A DNA stretch of 64,000 bases from an uncultured Flavobacteriaceae bacterium (GCA_943789305.1 CALSTP010000001.1:968178-1032177), one strand, 5' to 3'; numbered from the stretch's first letter, positions 46,905-55,738 are shown. The notes: generated from the letters alone by a model not told the origin. Program-made: numbers and translations.

Positions 46905-47354
46905 ATGACCTTACACCAACTAAAAACAGAACTAAAGCAACTAAAAAAATTAGCATTTGAATTGCCCGATGGCAGTCTTGTTCCCAATCATTTCCATATT
47001 ACAGAGGTTGGAAAAGTAACCAAAAATTTTATCGATTGCGGAGGAATTATTCGAAAAGAAGAAGTTGTGAGCCTCCAATTGTGGGAAGCCGATGACTACG
47101 ACCATCGTTTGCATCCAGAAAAGATGCTCCAAATAATCGAAATCGGTGAAAAGGCATTCAATCTAAAGGACGTAGATATTGAAGTAGAATATCAAGGAAA
47201 CACCATTCAAAAATTTGGGTTGGATCTAAAAGCGAATCATTTTGCCCTGATCAATAAACAAACGGCATGTTTGGCTTTGGATGCTTGTCAAATAATCCCT
47301 GAATCCAATGAGATAAAAACCGAAAAGTGCACGCCAGGGTCAGGCTGTTGCTAA
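46905..47354 (+). CDS. DUF6428-type conserved protein with Cys-rich tail
   Basis: A 149-residue protein five bases after the DUF2461 gene. It resembles the flavobacterial DUF6428 family: FELPDGSLVPNHFHITEVG, FIDCGGIIRKEE, and the C-terminal tail KCTPGSGCC, which could bind metal or be redox-active. Family members are often near arsR-type regulators and arsenic genes, but none is here. Function unknown. Confidence 0.75.
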   Translation: MTLHQLKTELKQLKKLAFELPDGSLVPNHFHITEVGKVTKNFIDCGGIIRKEEVVSLQLWEADDYDHRLHPEKMLQIIEIGEKAFNLKDVDIEVEYQGNTIQKFGLDLKANHFALINKQTACLALDACQIIPESNEIKTEKCTPGSGCC

Positions 47355-47357
47355 GCG

Positions 47358-47780
47358 TTATCGATTAACTACCAAAAGTTCCTTGGGCTTTTCAAAAAGC
47401 TGAACCTGATCTTTGATCCGTTCAATTGTCATATTCATCATTCGCTTATTTAAGGCTGAAGAATTGGAAGCATAGGTTTGGTATTCTTTTACAGTAAATT
47501 GCCCCAAAATCATTCCTTTTACAGAATTTCGGAATTTCTGGTCTTTTATCAACGCCATTTCGATGTACGCCAGCTTTTTAGGGACACTCAAATCATAGAA
47601 AACACCCTTTCTTTTTTCTATATAATTTCGGAAAACACTTATAAACAATGGGTTTTGGAGTTTAAGAATGGGGCGAAGGGTTTCGTTCTGAAAACGTTCC
47701 TCAGTACCCATTGATAAAAATTGTTTGGTTTTTTTTAGCTCTGGACGAATACGGAGCAAATCGTTGGGTCTATCGATCAT
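47358..47780 (-). CDS. Conserved flavobacterial protein of unknown function
   Basis: A 140-residue soluble, helix-rich, basic protein. The central LRPILKLQNPLFISVFRNYIEKRK and the later FRNSVKGMILGQFTVKEYQTYASNS are strongly conserved features I recognise from flavobacterial proteins often labelled glyoxalase; no glyoxalase metal motif is visible, so I do not adopt that name. It is convergent with the DUF6428 gene. Confidence 0.78.
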   Translation of the reverse strand: MIDRPNDLLRIRPELKKTKQFLSMGTEERFQNETLRPILKLQNPLFISVFRNYIEKRKGVFYDLSVPKKLAYIEMALIKDQKFRNSVKGMILGQFTVKEYQTYASNSSALNKRMMNMTIERIKDQVQLFEKPKELLVVNR

Positions 47781-48077
47781 GAAATGTTTGTTTTAATAAA
47801 TTTAGTATCTTTTGAAGTTGCAAAACCCTCAATCAAGAAGGAATTATCCAAAGTTTATTAACAGATTATGTGTTTTTAGAAGGGTTTTAAACTTTTAACA
47901 TCATGAAATAGCTTCTTGAATCAAAAACTACGACATTGTCACAATATTTTATTTATTTTATTGTAAAATAACAATCGATAAATAGTTACATTATTTCTGT
48001 AATTAAAAAACCAGAATTGTGCTGTTTTCTTATTAATTTTTATTCTTCAATTAATTAATGAATTAAAATAATTTAAA
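47781..48077. other. Intergenic region, AT-rich, with a short palindrome
   Basis: About 300 bases without a gene. It contains the perfect inverted repeat TTATTTTA-TTG-TAAAATAA (47953-47971), which could be a hairpin or operator for the downstream FMN reductase gene. I see no good promoter box, no riboswitch and no open frame. Confidence 0.5.
47953..47971. repeat. Short AT-only inverted repeat
   Basis: TTATTTTA and TAAAATAA flank a TTG spacer, an 8-bp perfect palindrome, 107 bases upstream of the FMN reductase start. In AT-rich sequence such repeats arise often by chance. Confidence 0.35.
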
Positions 48078-48620
48078 ATGCTAAAAATTGTCACATTAGG
48101 TGGAAGCGATAGTGCTAAGTCCATCAATAAAAAATTGGCAGTTTATGCTGCCAATAAAATCAAAAATGCAACCGTTACTGTTGTTGATTTAAAAGAACTG
48201 GGTTTGCCCATGTTTGGGATTGATGAAGAAACAGCCAACGGGATTCCTAAAAATGCTCATAAACTCAATCGTCAGATCCAAACTTGCGATGGGCTTGTTA
48301 TTTCTTTGGCCGAGCACAACGGTTGCTATTCTGTAGCTTTCAAAAGCGTTTTCGACTGGTTGTCAAGAATTGACGGAAAGGTTTGGCAAAACAAACCCAT
48401 GTTGCTTATGGGAACTTCTCCTGGAGCTCGTGGCGCTAAAACTGTAATTGGAATTGCCTTGGCCGGATTTCCGCGTTTGGGAGGGAATATTGTTGCTGAT
48501 TTTTCATTTCCATCTTTTGAGGATAATTTTTCGGATAATAAAATAACAAACGCTGAACTTGAAGCTGTTCTTGATTCCAAGATTAAACTATTTGAAAAAA
48601 AGCTCTTAAGCAGTGTTTAA
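48078..48620 (+). CDS. NAD(P)H-dependent FMN reductase-like flavoprotein
   Basis: A 180-residue flavodoxin-fold protein. The FMN phosphate loop region is LGGSDSAKSINKKLA, and the family motifs ISLAEHNGCYSVAFKSVFDWLSR and LLMGTSPGARGA sit around the isoalloxazine ring. Members are quinone/azo/FMN reductases used in redox protection. It is flanked by long intergenic stretches on both sides, so is monocistronic. Confidence 0.88.
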   Translation: MLKIVTLGGSDSAKSINKKLAVYAANKIKNATVTVVDLKELGLPMFGIDEETANGIPKNAHKLNRQIQTCDGLVISLAEHNGCYSVAFKSVFDWLSRIDGKVWQNKPMLLMGTSPGARGAKTVIGIALAGFPRLGGNIVADFSFPSFEDNFSDNKITNAELEAVLDSKIKLFEKKLLSSV

Positions 48621-48782
48621 TAACTGTTATACAGCTTATAAGTACACGGCATTCTTTGAACACAAGGTGCCTGTCTCACTATTAGTTCATAAAAAATCAA
48701 AATATTTAGCATTAACTATAATTAACATTATGTAAAATAGATTATTTTAGAAATTTACTCCACCACTGTAAGGGTCTTTTAT

Positions 48783-48790
48783 TATATTTG
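48783..48790 (+). promoter_or_regulatory. -7 promoter box of the DUF2911 gene
   Basis: TATATTTG is an exact TAnnTTTG and lies 15 bases ahead of the ATG at 48806, which supports that ATG over the in-frame TTG at 48788. Confidence 0.5.
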
Positions 48791-48805
48791 AAAAAAACAC
48801 ACACA

Positions 48806-49354
48806 ATGAAAAAATTAAAAATCTTTGGATTATTGCTTCTTGCATTGTTAGTCCTTGTATCTTCTTTTTTAATTTATGGGATTTATTTGAATCCTAAGAG
48901 CCCAAGAGATACCGTGACTCTGAATAAAGAAGAGCTTATGCTTGAGGTTGATTACAGTCGTCCTTACAAAAAAGACCGTCTTATTTTTGGCTCTAAAGAA
49001 GACGGTGCCTTAGTACCTTACTCCAATTACTGGCGTTTGGGGGCTAATTTTGCCACTACTTTCGAAACCAACCAAGAAATTAGTTTTGCAGGTCGTCCTC
49101 TTCAACCTGGTAAATACCGTGTTTATGCTGTTCCCGAGGAAGATCATTGGGTTGTAAGTTTGAATTCTGAATTTGGAAGTTTTGGTTATTCTGAGCCCGA
49201 TTATGAAAAAGATGTAATGAGTGTTAACATTGCTTCAGCAAAGTTGATGAACTCCATAGAACAGTTTACCATTGATTTTATTGAAACAGATGACAACAGC
49301 CTTTCTTTACGTTTTCGTTGGGATACAACCTCGGTTTCCTTACCCATTAATTGA
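48806..49354 (+). CDS. DUF2911-family membrane-anchored protein
   Basis: A 182-residue protein starting MKKLKIFG. A hydrophobic N-terminus (about residues 5-25, LLLLALLVLVSSFLIYGIY) is an uncleaved anchor or a signal. The beta-rich DUF2911 body follows: VDYSRPYKKDRLIFG, PYSNYWRLGAN, PLQPGKYRVYAVP, and the terminal LRWDTTSVSLPI-like RFRWDTTSVSLPI. Function is unknown in the family. The stop overlaps the start of the amidohydrolase by one base (TGATG). Confidence 0.88.
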   Translation: MKKLKIFGLLLLALLVLVSSFLIYGIYLNPKSPRDTVTLNKEELMLEVDYSRPYKKDRLIFGSKEDGALVPYSNYWRLGANFATTFETNQEISFAGRPLQPGKYRVYAVPEEDHWVVSLNSEFGSFGYSEPDYEKDVMSVNIASAKLMNSIEQFTIDFIETDDNSLSLRFRWDTTSVSLPIN

Positions 49355-50481
49355 TGACTTTTTCCTTTAAAAACCTTGTTAAGGGGATTCTTTTTGTCGC
49401 TGTTTTGGGTAGTTTCATCTATTACGTAGTTGATCAGGTCCAGTACAAAAATAATCTGATGGATGTTGAAGAATACAGTCCAGTTTCGACCCTAATATCC
49501 CCTGTGAATGAGGTTAAACGTTCCAAATATCCTTTTGTAGACATTCACAACCATCAATTCGATATGCCTGTAAAGGACTTGTCTAAATTGGTTGCAGAAA
49601 TGGATAGCCTTAACATGGGCTTTATGATAAATTTGAGCGGTTTTCGGGGAATTTACCTCAAAGAAACCCTTCAAAACGTCAAAGAAAACGCTCCTTCTCG
49701 CTTTGGAATCTTTGTGAATTTGGATTTTGAACAAATTAACGCACCTGATTTTATTGCCTCCAATCTTGAGCTTCTCAAAAATGCAAAACAAGACGGTGCT
49801 GTTGGTTTGAAGGTATATAAATCTTTAGGCCTAACAGATAAAGATGCTCAGGGCAATCGAATTGCAGTAAATGATCCAAGACTAAATCCTATTTGGAATC
49901 AATGTGGTAAATTGGGTTTCCCAGTTTTAATTCATTCTGCAGAACCGGCTTCTTTTTGGAAACCTAAAGACAAGTACAATGAGCGTTGGCTTGAATTAAA
50001 ACAAAAACCAAGTCGTTATCGAGATCCAGAAATAATCCCTTCTTTTGAGTCTATTATTGCAGAACAACATGATGTATTCAAAAAACACCCCAACACTACC
50101 TTCATCAATGCACATATGGGCTGGATGGCAAATGATTTGAAGCGTTTGGCAACTCATCTAGATACCTATCCAAATGTTGTAACTGAAATCGGAGCTGTCC
50201 TTGCCGAGTTAGGAAGGCAACCCCGACAAGCTCGTAAATTCATGATTGAATATCAAGATCGAATTTTGTTTGGAAAAGACAGTTACAAGGTTTCCGAATA
50301 CTACACTTATTTTAGAGTTTTAGAGACTGATGACGAGTACTTTGATTATTACCGTAAAAGGCATGCCCATTGGAAAATGTATGGGTTAGCCCTACCCGAT
50401 TCCGTACTTCAAAAGCTTTACTATAAAAATGCTTTACGCATACTTCCTGTTATTGATAAAAACTTATTCCCTAAACCATGA
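49354..50481 (+). CDS. Membrane-anchored amidohydrolase-family enzyme
   Basis: A 375-residue protein. An N-terminal transmembrane helix (about residues 9-25, ILFVAVLGSFIYYVVDQ) anchors a TIM-barrel hydrolase outside the cytoplasm. Metal and catalytic residues can be seen: HxH in VDIHNHQFDMP, His in VLIHSAEPASFW, His in INAHMGWMAND, and Asp in LFGKDSYK. The family is the amidohydrolase-2 type (decarboxylases and lactonases). It is coupled by one-base overlap to DUF2911 and by ATGA overlap to the YbjQ gene. Confidence 0.88.
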   Translation: MTFSFKNLVKGILFVAVLGSFIYYVVDQVQYKNNLMDVEEYSPVSTLISPVNEVKRSKYPFVDIHNHQFDMPVKDLSKLVAEMDSLNMGFMINLSGFRGIYLKETLQNVKENAPSRFGIFVNLDFEQINAPDFIASNLELLKNAKQDGAVGLKVYKSLGLTDKDAQGNRIAVNDPRLNPIWNQCGKLGFPVLIHSAEPASFWKPKDKYNERWLELKQKPSRYRDPEIIPSFESIIAEQHDVFKKHPNTTFINAHMGWMANDLKRLATHLDTYPNVVTEIGAVLAELGRQPRQARKFMIEYQDRILFGKDSYKVSEYYTYFRVLETDDEYFDYYRKRHAHWKMYGLALPDSVLQKLYYKNALRILPVIDKNLFPKP

Positions 50482-50792
50482 TTATTGTAAACACTCCCAC
50501 CGTACCCAACAAAGAAATTACAGAAGTCCATGGAATTGCACGTGGAAGTACCGTTAGAGCCAGAAATGTTGGCAGGGATATCTTTGCAGGTCTCAAGAAT
50601 ATTGTCGGGGGTGAAATTAGTGAATATACTAAATTACAAGCCGATTCACGCGATCAAGCGCTACAGCGCCTAGAACAAGACGCCTCTAGATTGGGTGCTA
50701 ACGCTGTGGTTAATCTACGTTTTACAACAACCATGGTTATGCAAGGCTGTTCAGAAATGCTTGCATATGGAACTGCTGTTACTATTAAATGA
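50478..50792 (+). CDS. YbjQ-family (DUF74) protein
   Basis: A 104-residue protein of the YbjQ/heavy-metal-binding-like family, which forms pentamers. Landmarks are IARGSTVRARNVGRDIFAGLK, GGEISEYTKLQADSRDQAL and GANAVVNLRF. Function is unproven. It overlaps the preceding amidohydrolase by four bases and ends the three-gene unit. Confidence 0.92.
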   Translation: MIIVNTPTVPNKEITEVHGIARGSTVRARNVGRDIFAGLKNIVGGEISEYTKLQADSRDQALQRLEQDASRLGANAVVNLRFTTTMVMQGCSEMLAYGTAVTIK

Positions 50793-50845
50793 AGAATGTT
50801 TCTGTTCTATTACCAATTTAATTCTGGTAACCATAGTGTAAATGA

Positions 50846-51373
50846 TTACTGAGTTCGCTCACAATAAACAATAAAATAACGAGGATAAAAATACCTTAAC
50901 AAAGGGCGTATTCCTATTTTGTTTGGATCTGGAGACGTCCACATTTCATAATCCATGATTTTCCAGCCCGTTTTTTCTAATAAAAATTGAAATTGTTTGG
51001 GTTCAAATTCATGATAATGTTTGTCCCAATCATCATTTTCATTCCAGTAAGCTTGAGCAAACCATAGCTTTAAGGGAACTGAAGCCACAAGCTTGTTTGA
51101 TTTGAATTCTTTTAAAATATTGTAGGGTGCAAATAAGTGCTCAAATATCTCAAAAGCAGTCACACAATCACATTCTGTTATGGCAATTTCTTTATAATCA
51201 TCATCAAGATTTTCACCCTGAGTATTTTGAACCTCATATCCAGCTTCTTTTAGAAAAGGTGTAAAAGGATTTTCTGTTCCTAAATCTAATAAACTTGACC
51301 CTTTTGGAAGGTGTTTGTCTAAAAAAGCGAGTGTTTTTTTGTATCTACGCTTGTGGGTTATTTTTATATTCAT
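50846..51373 (-). CDS. SAM-dependent methyltransferase-like protein
   Basis: A 175-residue protein of the class I methyltransferase type. The SAM-binding region is LLDLGTENPFTPFLKEAGYEVQNT (motif I DLGTEN, unusual for the usual ExGxG) and CDCVTAFEIFEHL replaces motif II/III. Substrate unknown; short length and a divergent motif I mean it could be a degenerate or specialised member. It shares four bases with the DinB gene that precedes it. Confidence 0.78.
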   Translation of the reverse strand: MNIKITHKRRYKKTLAFLDKHLPKGSSLLDLGTENPFTPFLKEAGYEVQNTQGENLDDDYKEIAITECDCVTAFEIFEHLFAPYNILKEFKSNKLVASVPLKLWFAQAYWNENDDWDKHYHEFEPKQFQFLLEKTGWKIMDYEMWTSPDPNKIGIRPLLRYFYPRYFIVYCERTQ

Positions 51374-51966
51374 TGTTCCTTAGTTCTTCCCATAAAAACA
51401 TTTACGCCCCTAGGAATTGGGTTTTTATTGGTACGTCTGAAGCTAACAATTTGACCCGTATGATAAATGAAGTCAGAAATGGGACCGTTAATTAAATTCC
51501 AAAGTGGAAATATTGACTGCTCCCCTCCTCTCTCAAAAATCACGTTGAAAGCATTAAGCTCTTCTGGAGACTTTTCTTTAAAAATATTTGCTGCAACTTC
51601 TAAATGAAATAATGTCTCTGATCGAAGTTTTAACCACTCTTTTGGGGTGTTTGCCTCAGTTCTAATAGTCGCCTTATTGGATGCAGTGTTTACAATCATT
51701 TTGGAAAGACCATAAAGATGTTCTAAAGTTTCCCAAGTTGATTTCCCGCTATCAGAAGGCTTAAAAGCTAAGTCGTTTTCAGTCAACATTTCTGTTGCCC
51801 AATAATATCGATAACCAGCTCCCTCAATCATACGAACAATGAGATTTCCTGCTTTATAGCTAGATGCTGCTTCTGGAATTGTTTTGAAGGGGATTTCATT
51901 GGTGTTGTTTTCTTGCGCCATAGCCAAAGTATTGATGAAAAGAAAAAGTAAAATTAGATTTTTCAT
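51370..51966 (-). CDS. Secreted DinB-family protein
   Basis: A 198-residue DinB superfamily protein with an N-terminal signal peptide (LILLFLFINTLAMAQ, cleavage after AMA). Helices carry WETLEHLYGLSKMI and DFIYHTGQIVSFR with metal-type His residues. This is the second DinB-type gene in the window; the one in the his operon has no signal peptide. Secreted DinB proteins of Bacteroidetes have no defined function. Confidence 0.85.
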   Translation of the reverse strand: MKNLILLFLFINTLAMAQENNTNEIPFKTIPEAASSYKAGNLIVRMIEGAGYRYYWATEMLTENDLAFKPSDSGKSTWETLEHLYGLSKMIVNTASNKATIRTEANTPKEWLKLRSETLFHLEVAANIFKEKSPEELNAFNVIFERGGEQSIFPLWNLINGPISDFIYHTGQIVSFRRTNKNPIPRGVNVFMGRTKEQ

Positions 51967-52019
51967 TTATTTATTTTATTCCTCTAAAATAGTATTTTAG
52001 CATCAATAAAGCTTTTCAG

Positions 52020-52361
52020 ATGTCAAAGAAATTAAACAGCCTTGCCGATTTAGCTAAGCTAAAATTTGATGATTTGGCACCAGACCCTCTGCCTCAAGAA
52101 AATGAAGAAATTTCATTTGTAAAGCAACAGCTCGAGGCTCACTTCAGCAATAAAGGTAGAGCTGGGAAAACAGTTACTATTATTAAGGGTTTTGAAGGGA
52201 ATGAAAGTGATCTAAAAAAACTTGGAAAAACTCTAAAACAAGCTTTAGGAGTTGGTGGGACCTTTAAACAGGGAGAAATCATCATCCAAGGAAACTACAG
52301 AGAGCAACTCATGAAAATTCTTTTGGATATGGGGCACAAGGTTAAGCGTGTTGGAGGGTAA
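52020..52361 (+). CDS. SUI1/eIF1-like translation initiation factor (YciH)
   Basis: A 113-residue protein of the SUI1 family. The core is residues about 45-113: KTVTIIKGFEGNESDLKKLGKTLKQALG, GGTFKQGEIIIQGNYREQ. Bacterial YciH-like proteins affect start-site selection fidelity. It is convergent with ung. Confidence 0.9.
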   Translation: MSKKLNSLADLAKLKFDDLAPDPLPQENEEISFVKQQLEAHFSNKGRAGKTVTIIKGFEGNESDLKKLGKTLKQALGVGGTFKQGEIIIQGNYREQLMKILLDMGHKVKRVGG

Positions 52362-52366
52362 AATTC

Positions 52367-53032
52367 CTACCATTCGATTACAGTTTTTTGCTTAATTTTA
52401 AGGTATTCATTACACTTGCTAAAGTGTTTGTTTCCGAACCAATAACCTCGATTTGCACTTAATGGAGAGGGGTGTCCTGTACTTAATATAAAATGTTTAG
52501 ACTCATCAATTAATTTGATTTTATTTTTTGCATATCCACCCCAAATCAAAAAAACAATGGATTCGCATTCGGTTGAGATTTGACTAATAACTTCATCGGT
52601 GAACTTTTCCCAACCTTGTTTTTGATGACTGCCTGCCTGCCCCTCCCTAACAGTAAGGACAGCATTGAGCAATAAAACTCCTTGTGTTGCCCATCGTTTT
52701 AAATTCCCATTTTTTGGGTAAGAGACCTTGAGATCAGCTTCTATTTCTTTAAAAATATTAATTAATGATGGAGGGTGTTTCACTCCTTCGGGTACAGAAA
52801 AACTAAGTCCATGTGCCTGCCCATCTCTGTGATAAGGATCTTGCCCCAATATAACAACTTTCAATTGTTCGAAAGTGCAACATTCAAATGCTGCAAAAAT
52901 CTTATTCATCTCTGGATAGCATCGGTTTTGTTCGTATTCACGGTTTACAAAACCCATTAATTCTTTAAAGTAAGTCTGTTGTTGGGATTTTCCCGTTATT
53001 TTTTCCCAACATGGAGGTATTCGTTCCTGCAT
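52367..53032 (-). CDS. ung: Uracil-DNA glycosylase
   Basis: A 221-residue family I enzyme that excises uracil from DNA. The ATG at 53032 is used (MQERIPPCWEKITG); an upstream in-frame ATG at 53083 would overlap the mutS2 promoter and coding region and add no conserved sequence. Motif A GQDPYHRDGQAHG contains the catalytic Asp and motif B GHPSPLSANRGYWF the His. Length is close to E. coli Ung (229). Confidence 0.96.
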   Translation of the reverse strand: MQERIPPCWEKITGKSQQQTYFKELMGFVNREYEQNRCYPEMNKIFAAFECCTFEQLKVVILGQDPYHRDGQAHGLSFSVPEGVKHPPSLINIFKEIEADLKVSYPKNGNLKRWATQGVLLLNAVLTVREGQAGSHQKQGWEKFTDEVISQISTECESIVFLIWGGYAKNKIKLIDESKHFILSTGHPSPLSANRGYWFGNKHFSKCNEYLKIKQKTVIEW

Positions 53033-53041
53033 GAAATTATG

Positions 53042-53049
53042 TATTTTTG
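53042..53049 (+). promoter_or_regulatory. Candidate -7 promoter box of mutS2
   Basis: TATTTTTG matches TAnnTTTG and sits 12 bases before the mutS2 ATG at 53062. No clear -33 TTTG. Confidence 0.4.
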
Positions 53050-53061
53050 TAAAGCTAAAAT

Positions 53062-55233
53062 ATGAAAATACCAAAGAAAGCATTTAGTGACCTAGAATTT
53101 ACTTCGGTACTCGAACAACTTTCCCAACTTGCAATTACTGATTTGGGGAAAGAATCGTGTACTAGCCTGCTCCCTATCGAAAACAAAGAAGATTTGATTC
53201 TTCAACTCCATTCAGTTTCAGAATTTGCATCTTCATTTGGAAATGAAAATCGTATTCCCAATCATGGATTTGATGACTTATCGACAGAAATTAATCTCTT
53301 AAAAATTGAAAATTCAGTTCTTGAAATTGAGGGTTTTAGGCGAATAGCAAGTGCTTCTGAAACCATCAATATTCTTCTAAAATTTTTTAAAAAATTTAGA
53401 GAATATTACCCAAATCTATATTCTCAAGGCTCAGAAATTGAAATTACTAAGGAACTCATTACCTCAATAAATAATGTCATTGATCGATTTGGAGAAGTTC
53501 GAAACGATGCTTCTCCTGAACTCTTTCAAATTCGAAAAAACATACAAAGTGTGCGTTCAAAAATTGGTCAAAGCTTTCAGAGGGCTTTGAGTCAGTACAG
53601 CACTGCTGATTTCTTGGATGATATTAAAGAATCTGTAGTTGAAAATCGTCGTGTTTTAGCTGTAAAAGCAATGCATAGGAGAAAAGTTAAAGGAGCGATT
53701 ATGGGAAGTTCCAAAACGGGGAGTATCGTTTATATAGAACCCGAAACCACTCTACAACACACTCGAGAGCTTAATAATCTTCAATTTGAAGAAACAGACG
53801 AAATTAAACGTATTTTATTACAACTAACCCAATATTTACAACCTTACCGCACATTACTGATAGTCTATCAGAATTATTTGATAAATATTGACAGCTACTA
53901 TGCACGGGCAAAATATGCGGAAAAAACGAAAAGTATTCTCCCAAAAATTAATTCCAACAGAGAGCTATCTTTGGTTAAAGCATATCACCCCCTACTCTAC
54001 AGATCCAATAAATTAGAAGGTAAAACAACTTACCCTCAAGACATCACTTTAAAAAAGCAACAGAGAATAATTGTTATTTCAGGACCAAATGCTGGAGGAA
54101 AAAGTATCACTTTAAAGACGGTTGGTTTATTACAGCTTATGATACAGTCGGGAATACTGATTCCAGTTCATGAGCAAAGTACTGTTTGTTTTTTTGATCA
54201 AATCATAACCGATATTGGTGATAATCAATCCATTGAAAATCATTTAAGTACCTACTCTTATCGATTAAAAAACATGAAGTACTTCATACGAAAGTGCAAT
54301 AAAAACACTCTCTTTTTGATTGATGAGTTTGGAACTGGGTCAGACCCTGAATTGGGAGGAGCTTTGGCCGAATCTTTTCTAGAAGAGTTTTATAACCGAG
54401 AAGCATACGGAATCATAACTACCCATTACTCTAACCTCAAAGTATTGGCGAATGAACTTCCGAATATGTCCAATGCAAATATGCAATTTGACAATAAAAC
54501 TCTCGAACCTATTTTTAATTTAATATTAGGAGAAGCAGGAAGTTCTTTTACTTTTGAAGTTGCTCAAAAAAATGGTATACCCTTCAGTCTCATCAACCGA
54601 GCTAAGAAAAAAATTGAGCATGGAAAAGTACGTTTTGATGCGACTATTGCAAAACTCCAAAAAGAGCGTTCTGAGATGACCAAAACTGGAAAATCTTTGA
54701 GAATACAAGAAAGTAAAGCCATTGAGGAGAATCAAAGATTGGAACTTTTGAATAAAAAAATTAAGGATAAACTCATTGGTTATCAAGAACTTTTTGACCA
54801 TAATCAACGCATGATTATTCTTGGGAATAAGGTTAATGATGTCGCTGATCGTTATTTTGAAAATGGGAAAAAGCGCCCTTTAATTACCGATTTACTTCGT
54901 TTAGTTGAATCCGAAAACTCTAAACGTAAAAAAAAATCCGCGGCTGTCAAGAAGAAAGAAAAAGCGGCCAAAGAAAAAGCGAATGAAGAAGCTACAAAAG
55001 CTATGATTGGAATTCGAAAAGAGAAAAAGAAAAAGAAAAAAGCAGACCCTGTGGCGGTTAAAATAAAAATAAATTTCAAAATAGGAGATCAAGTACGCTT
55101 ATTTGATGGCAAAGCTGTAGGTACGATCGATTCAATTGAAAAAGATAAAGCCATCGTAAATTATGGAATGTTTACAACTCAGGTTAGACTAGAAGCACTT
55201 GATTTAGTTCAAGCAATTAAGAACAAAAAATAA
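53062..55233 (+). CDS. mutS2: MutS2-like ATPase lacking the Smr nuclease domain
   Basis: A 723-residue MutS-family protein. N-terminal lever/core helices lead to the ATPase: Walker A ISGPNAGGKSITLKTVG, Walker B FLIDEFGTGSDPELGGALAESFL and THYSNLKVLA. Then comes a helical stretch and a lysine-rich linker (about 630-675) before a short SH3/KOW-like end (FKIGDQVRLFDGKAVG). Canonical MutS2 is about 780 residues with a C-terminal Smr endonuclease domain; that domain is not here, so nuclease activity is not expected. Role probably in ribosome rescue or suppression of recombination. Confidence 0.85.
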   Translation: MKIPKKAFSDLEFTSVLEQLSQLAITDLGKESCTSLLPIENKEDLILQLHSVSEFASSFGNENRIPNHGFDDLSTEINLLKIENSVLEIEGFRRIASASETINILLKFFKKFREYYPNLYSQGSEIEITKELITSINNVIDRFGEVRNDASPELFQIRKNIQSVRSKIGQSFQRALSQYSTADFLDDIKESVVENRRVLAVKAMHRRKVKGAIMGSSKTGSIVYIEPETTLQHTRELNNLQFEETDEIKRILLQLTQYLQPYRTLLIVYQNYLINIDSYYARAKYAEKTKSILPKINSNRELSLVKAYHPLLYRSNKLEGKTTYPQDITLKKQQRIIVISGPNAGGKSITLKTVGLLQLMIQSGILIPVHEQSTVCFFDQIITDIGDNQSIENHLSTYSYRLKNMKYFIRKCNKNTLFLIDEFGTGSDPELGGALAESFLEEFYNREAYGIITTHYSNLKVLANELPNMSNANMQFDNKTLEPIFNLILGEAGSSFTFEVAQKNGIPFSLINRAKKKIEHGKVRFDATIAKLQKERSEMTKTGKSLRIQESKAIEENQRLELLNKKIKDKLIGYQELFDHNQRMIILGNKVNDVADRYFENGKKRPLITDLLRLVESENSKRKKKSAAVKKKEKAAKEKANEEATKAMIGIRKEKKKKKKADPVAVKIKINFKIGDQVRLFDGKAVGTIDSIEKDKAIVNYGMFTTQVRLEALDLVQAIKNKK

Positions 55234-55243
55234 ATTTATTTTT

Positions 55244-55645
55244 ATGAAAAACGTTATTATTCTTTTCGATGGTTCTTGCTTATTATGTAATGCATGGGTT
55301 CGACGTTTGTGTAGCTGGGACAGCAAAGATGTTTTGCGTTTTGCAACTCTAGAAAGCAACACTGCGAAAATTTTTTTTGAAGAACATAACTTAAATCCGA
55401 ATTCAATGGAAACTGTAGTTTTTTGGAAGCCTAAGGAGATGTACGCTATCGAAGCTAAAGCTATATTCGAGATGTTCAAAACTCTTGGCGGCTTATGGGG
55501 TTTACTTACTGTTTTTAACTTTCTTCCTAACTTCATTACTCAAAAAACATATCGATTGATTGCAAGAAATCGATATAAATGGTTTGGAAAATCAAGCGAT
55601 TGTCACCTTCCTAATCCAAAATACAAACATAAATTCTTAGATTAA
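55244..55645 (+). CDS. DCC-family thiol-disulfide oxidoreductase (DUF393)
   Basis: A 133-residue protein of the DUF393/DCC family, named for its DxxCxxC motif, visible as LFDGSCLLCNAWVRR. Other conserved parts are RFATLESN and GGLWGLLTVFNFLP. Predicted thioredoxin-like. It is 10 bases downstream of mutS2 and may share its transcript. Confidence 0.92.
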   Translation: MKNVIILFDGSCLLCNAWVRRLCSWDSKDVLRFATLESNTAKIFFEEHNLNPNSMETVVFWKPKEMYAIEAKAIFEMFKTLGGLWGLLTVFNFLPNFITQKTYRLIARNRYKWFGKSSDCHLPNPKYKHKFLD

Positions 55646-55703
55646 CTTTTCTCAAACTTAAATAATTTAACAAAGTCTTCAAAAAACTGGTTTTATTTAT
55701 TTA

Positions 55704-55738
55704 AATTTATAAGGTATTTAAAATCAGACTTATAAATT
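55704..55738. repeat. Inverted repeat in the gap before the frameshifted gene
   Basis: AATTTATAAG (55704-55713) and CTTATAAATT (55729-55738) are a perfect 10-bp inverted repeat with a 15-base spacer. The 195-base gap 55646-55840 shows nothing else convincing. AT-only, so chance is possible. Confidence 0.4.
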
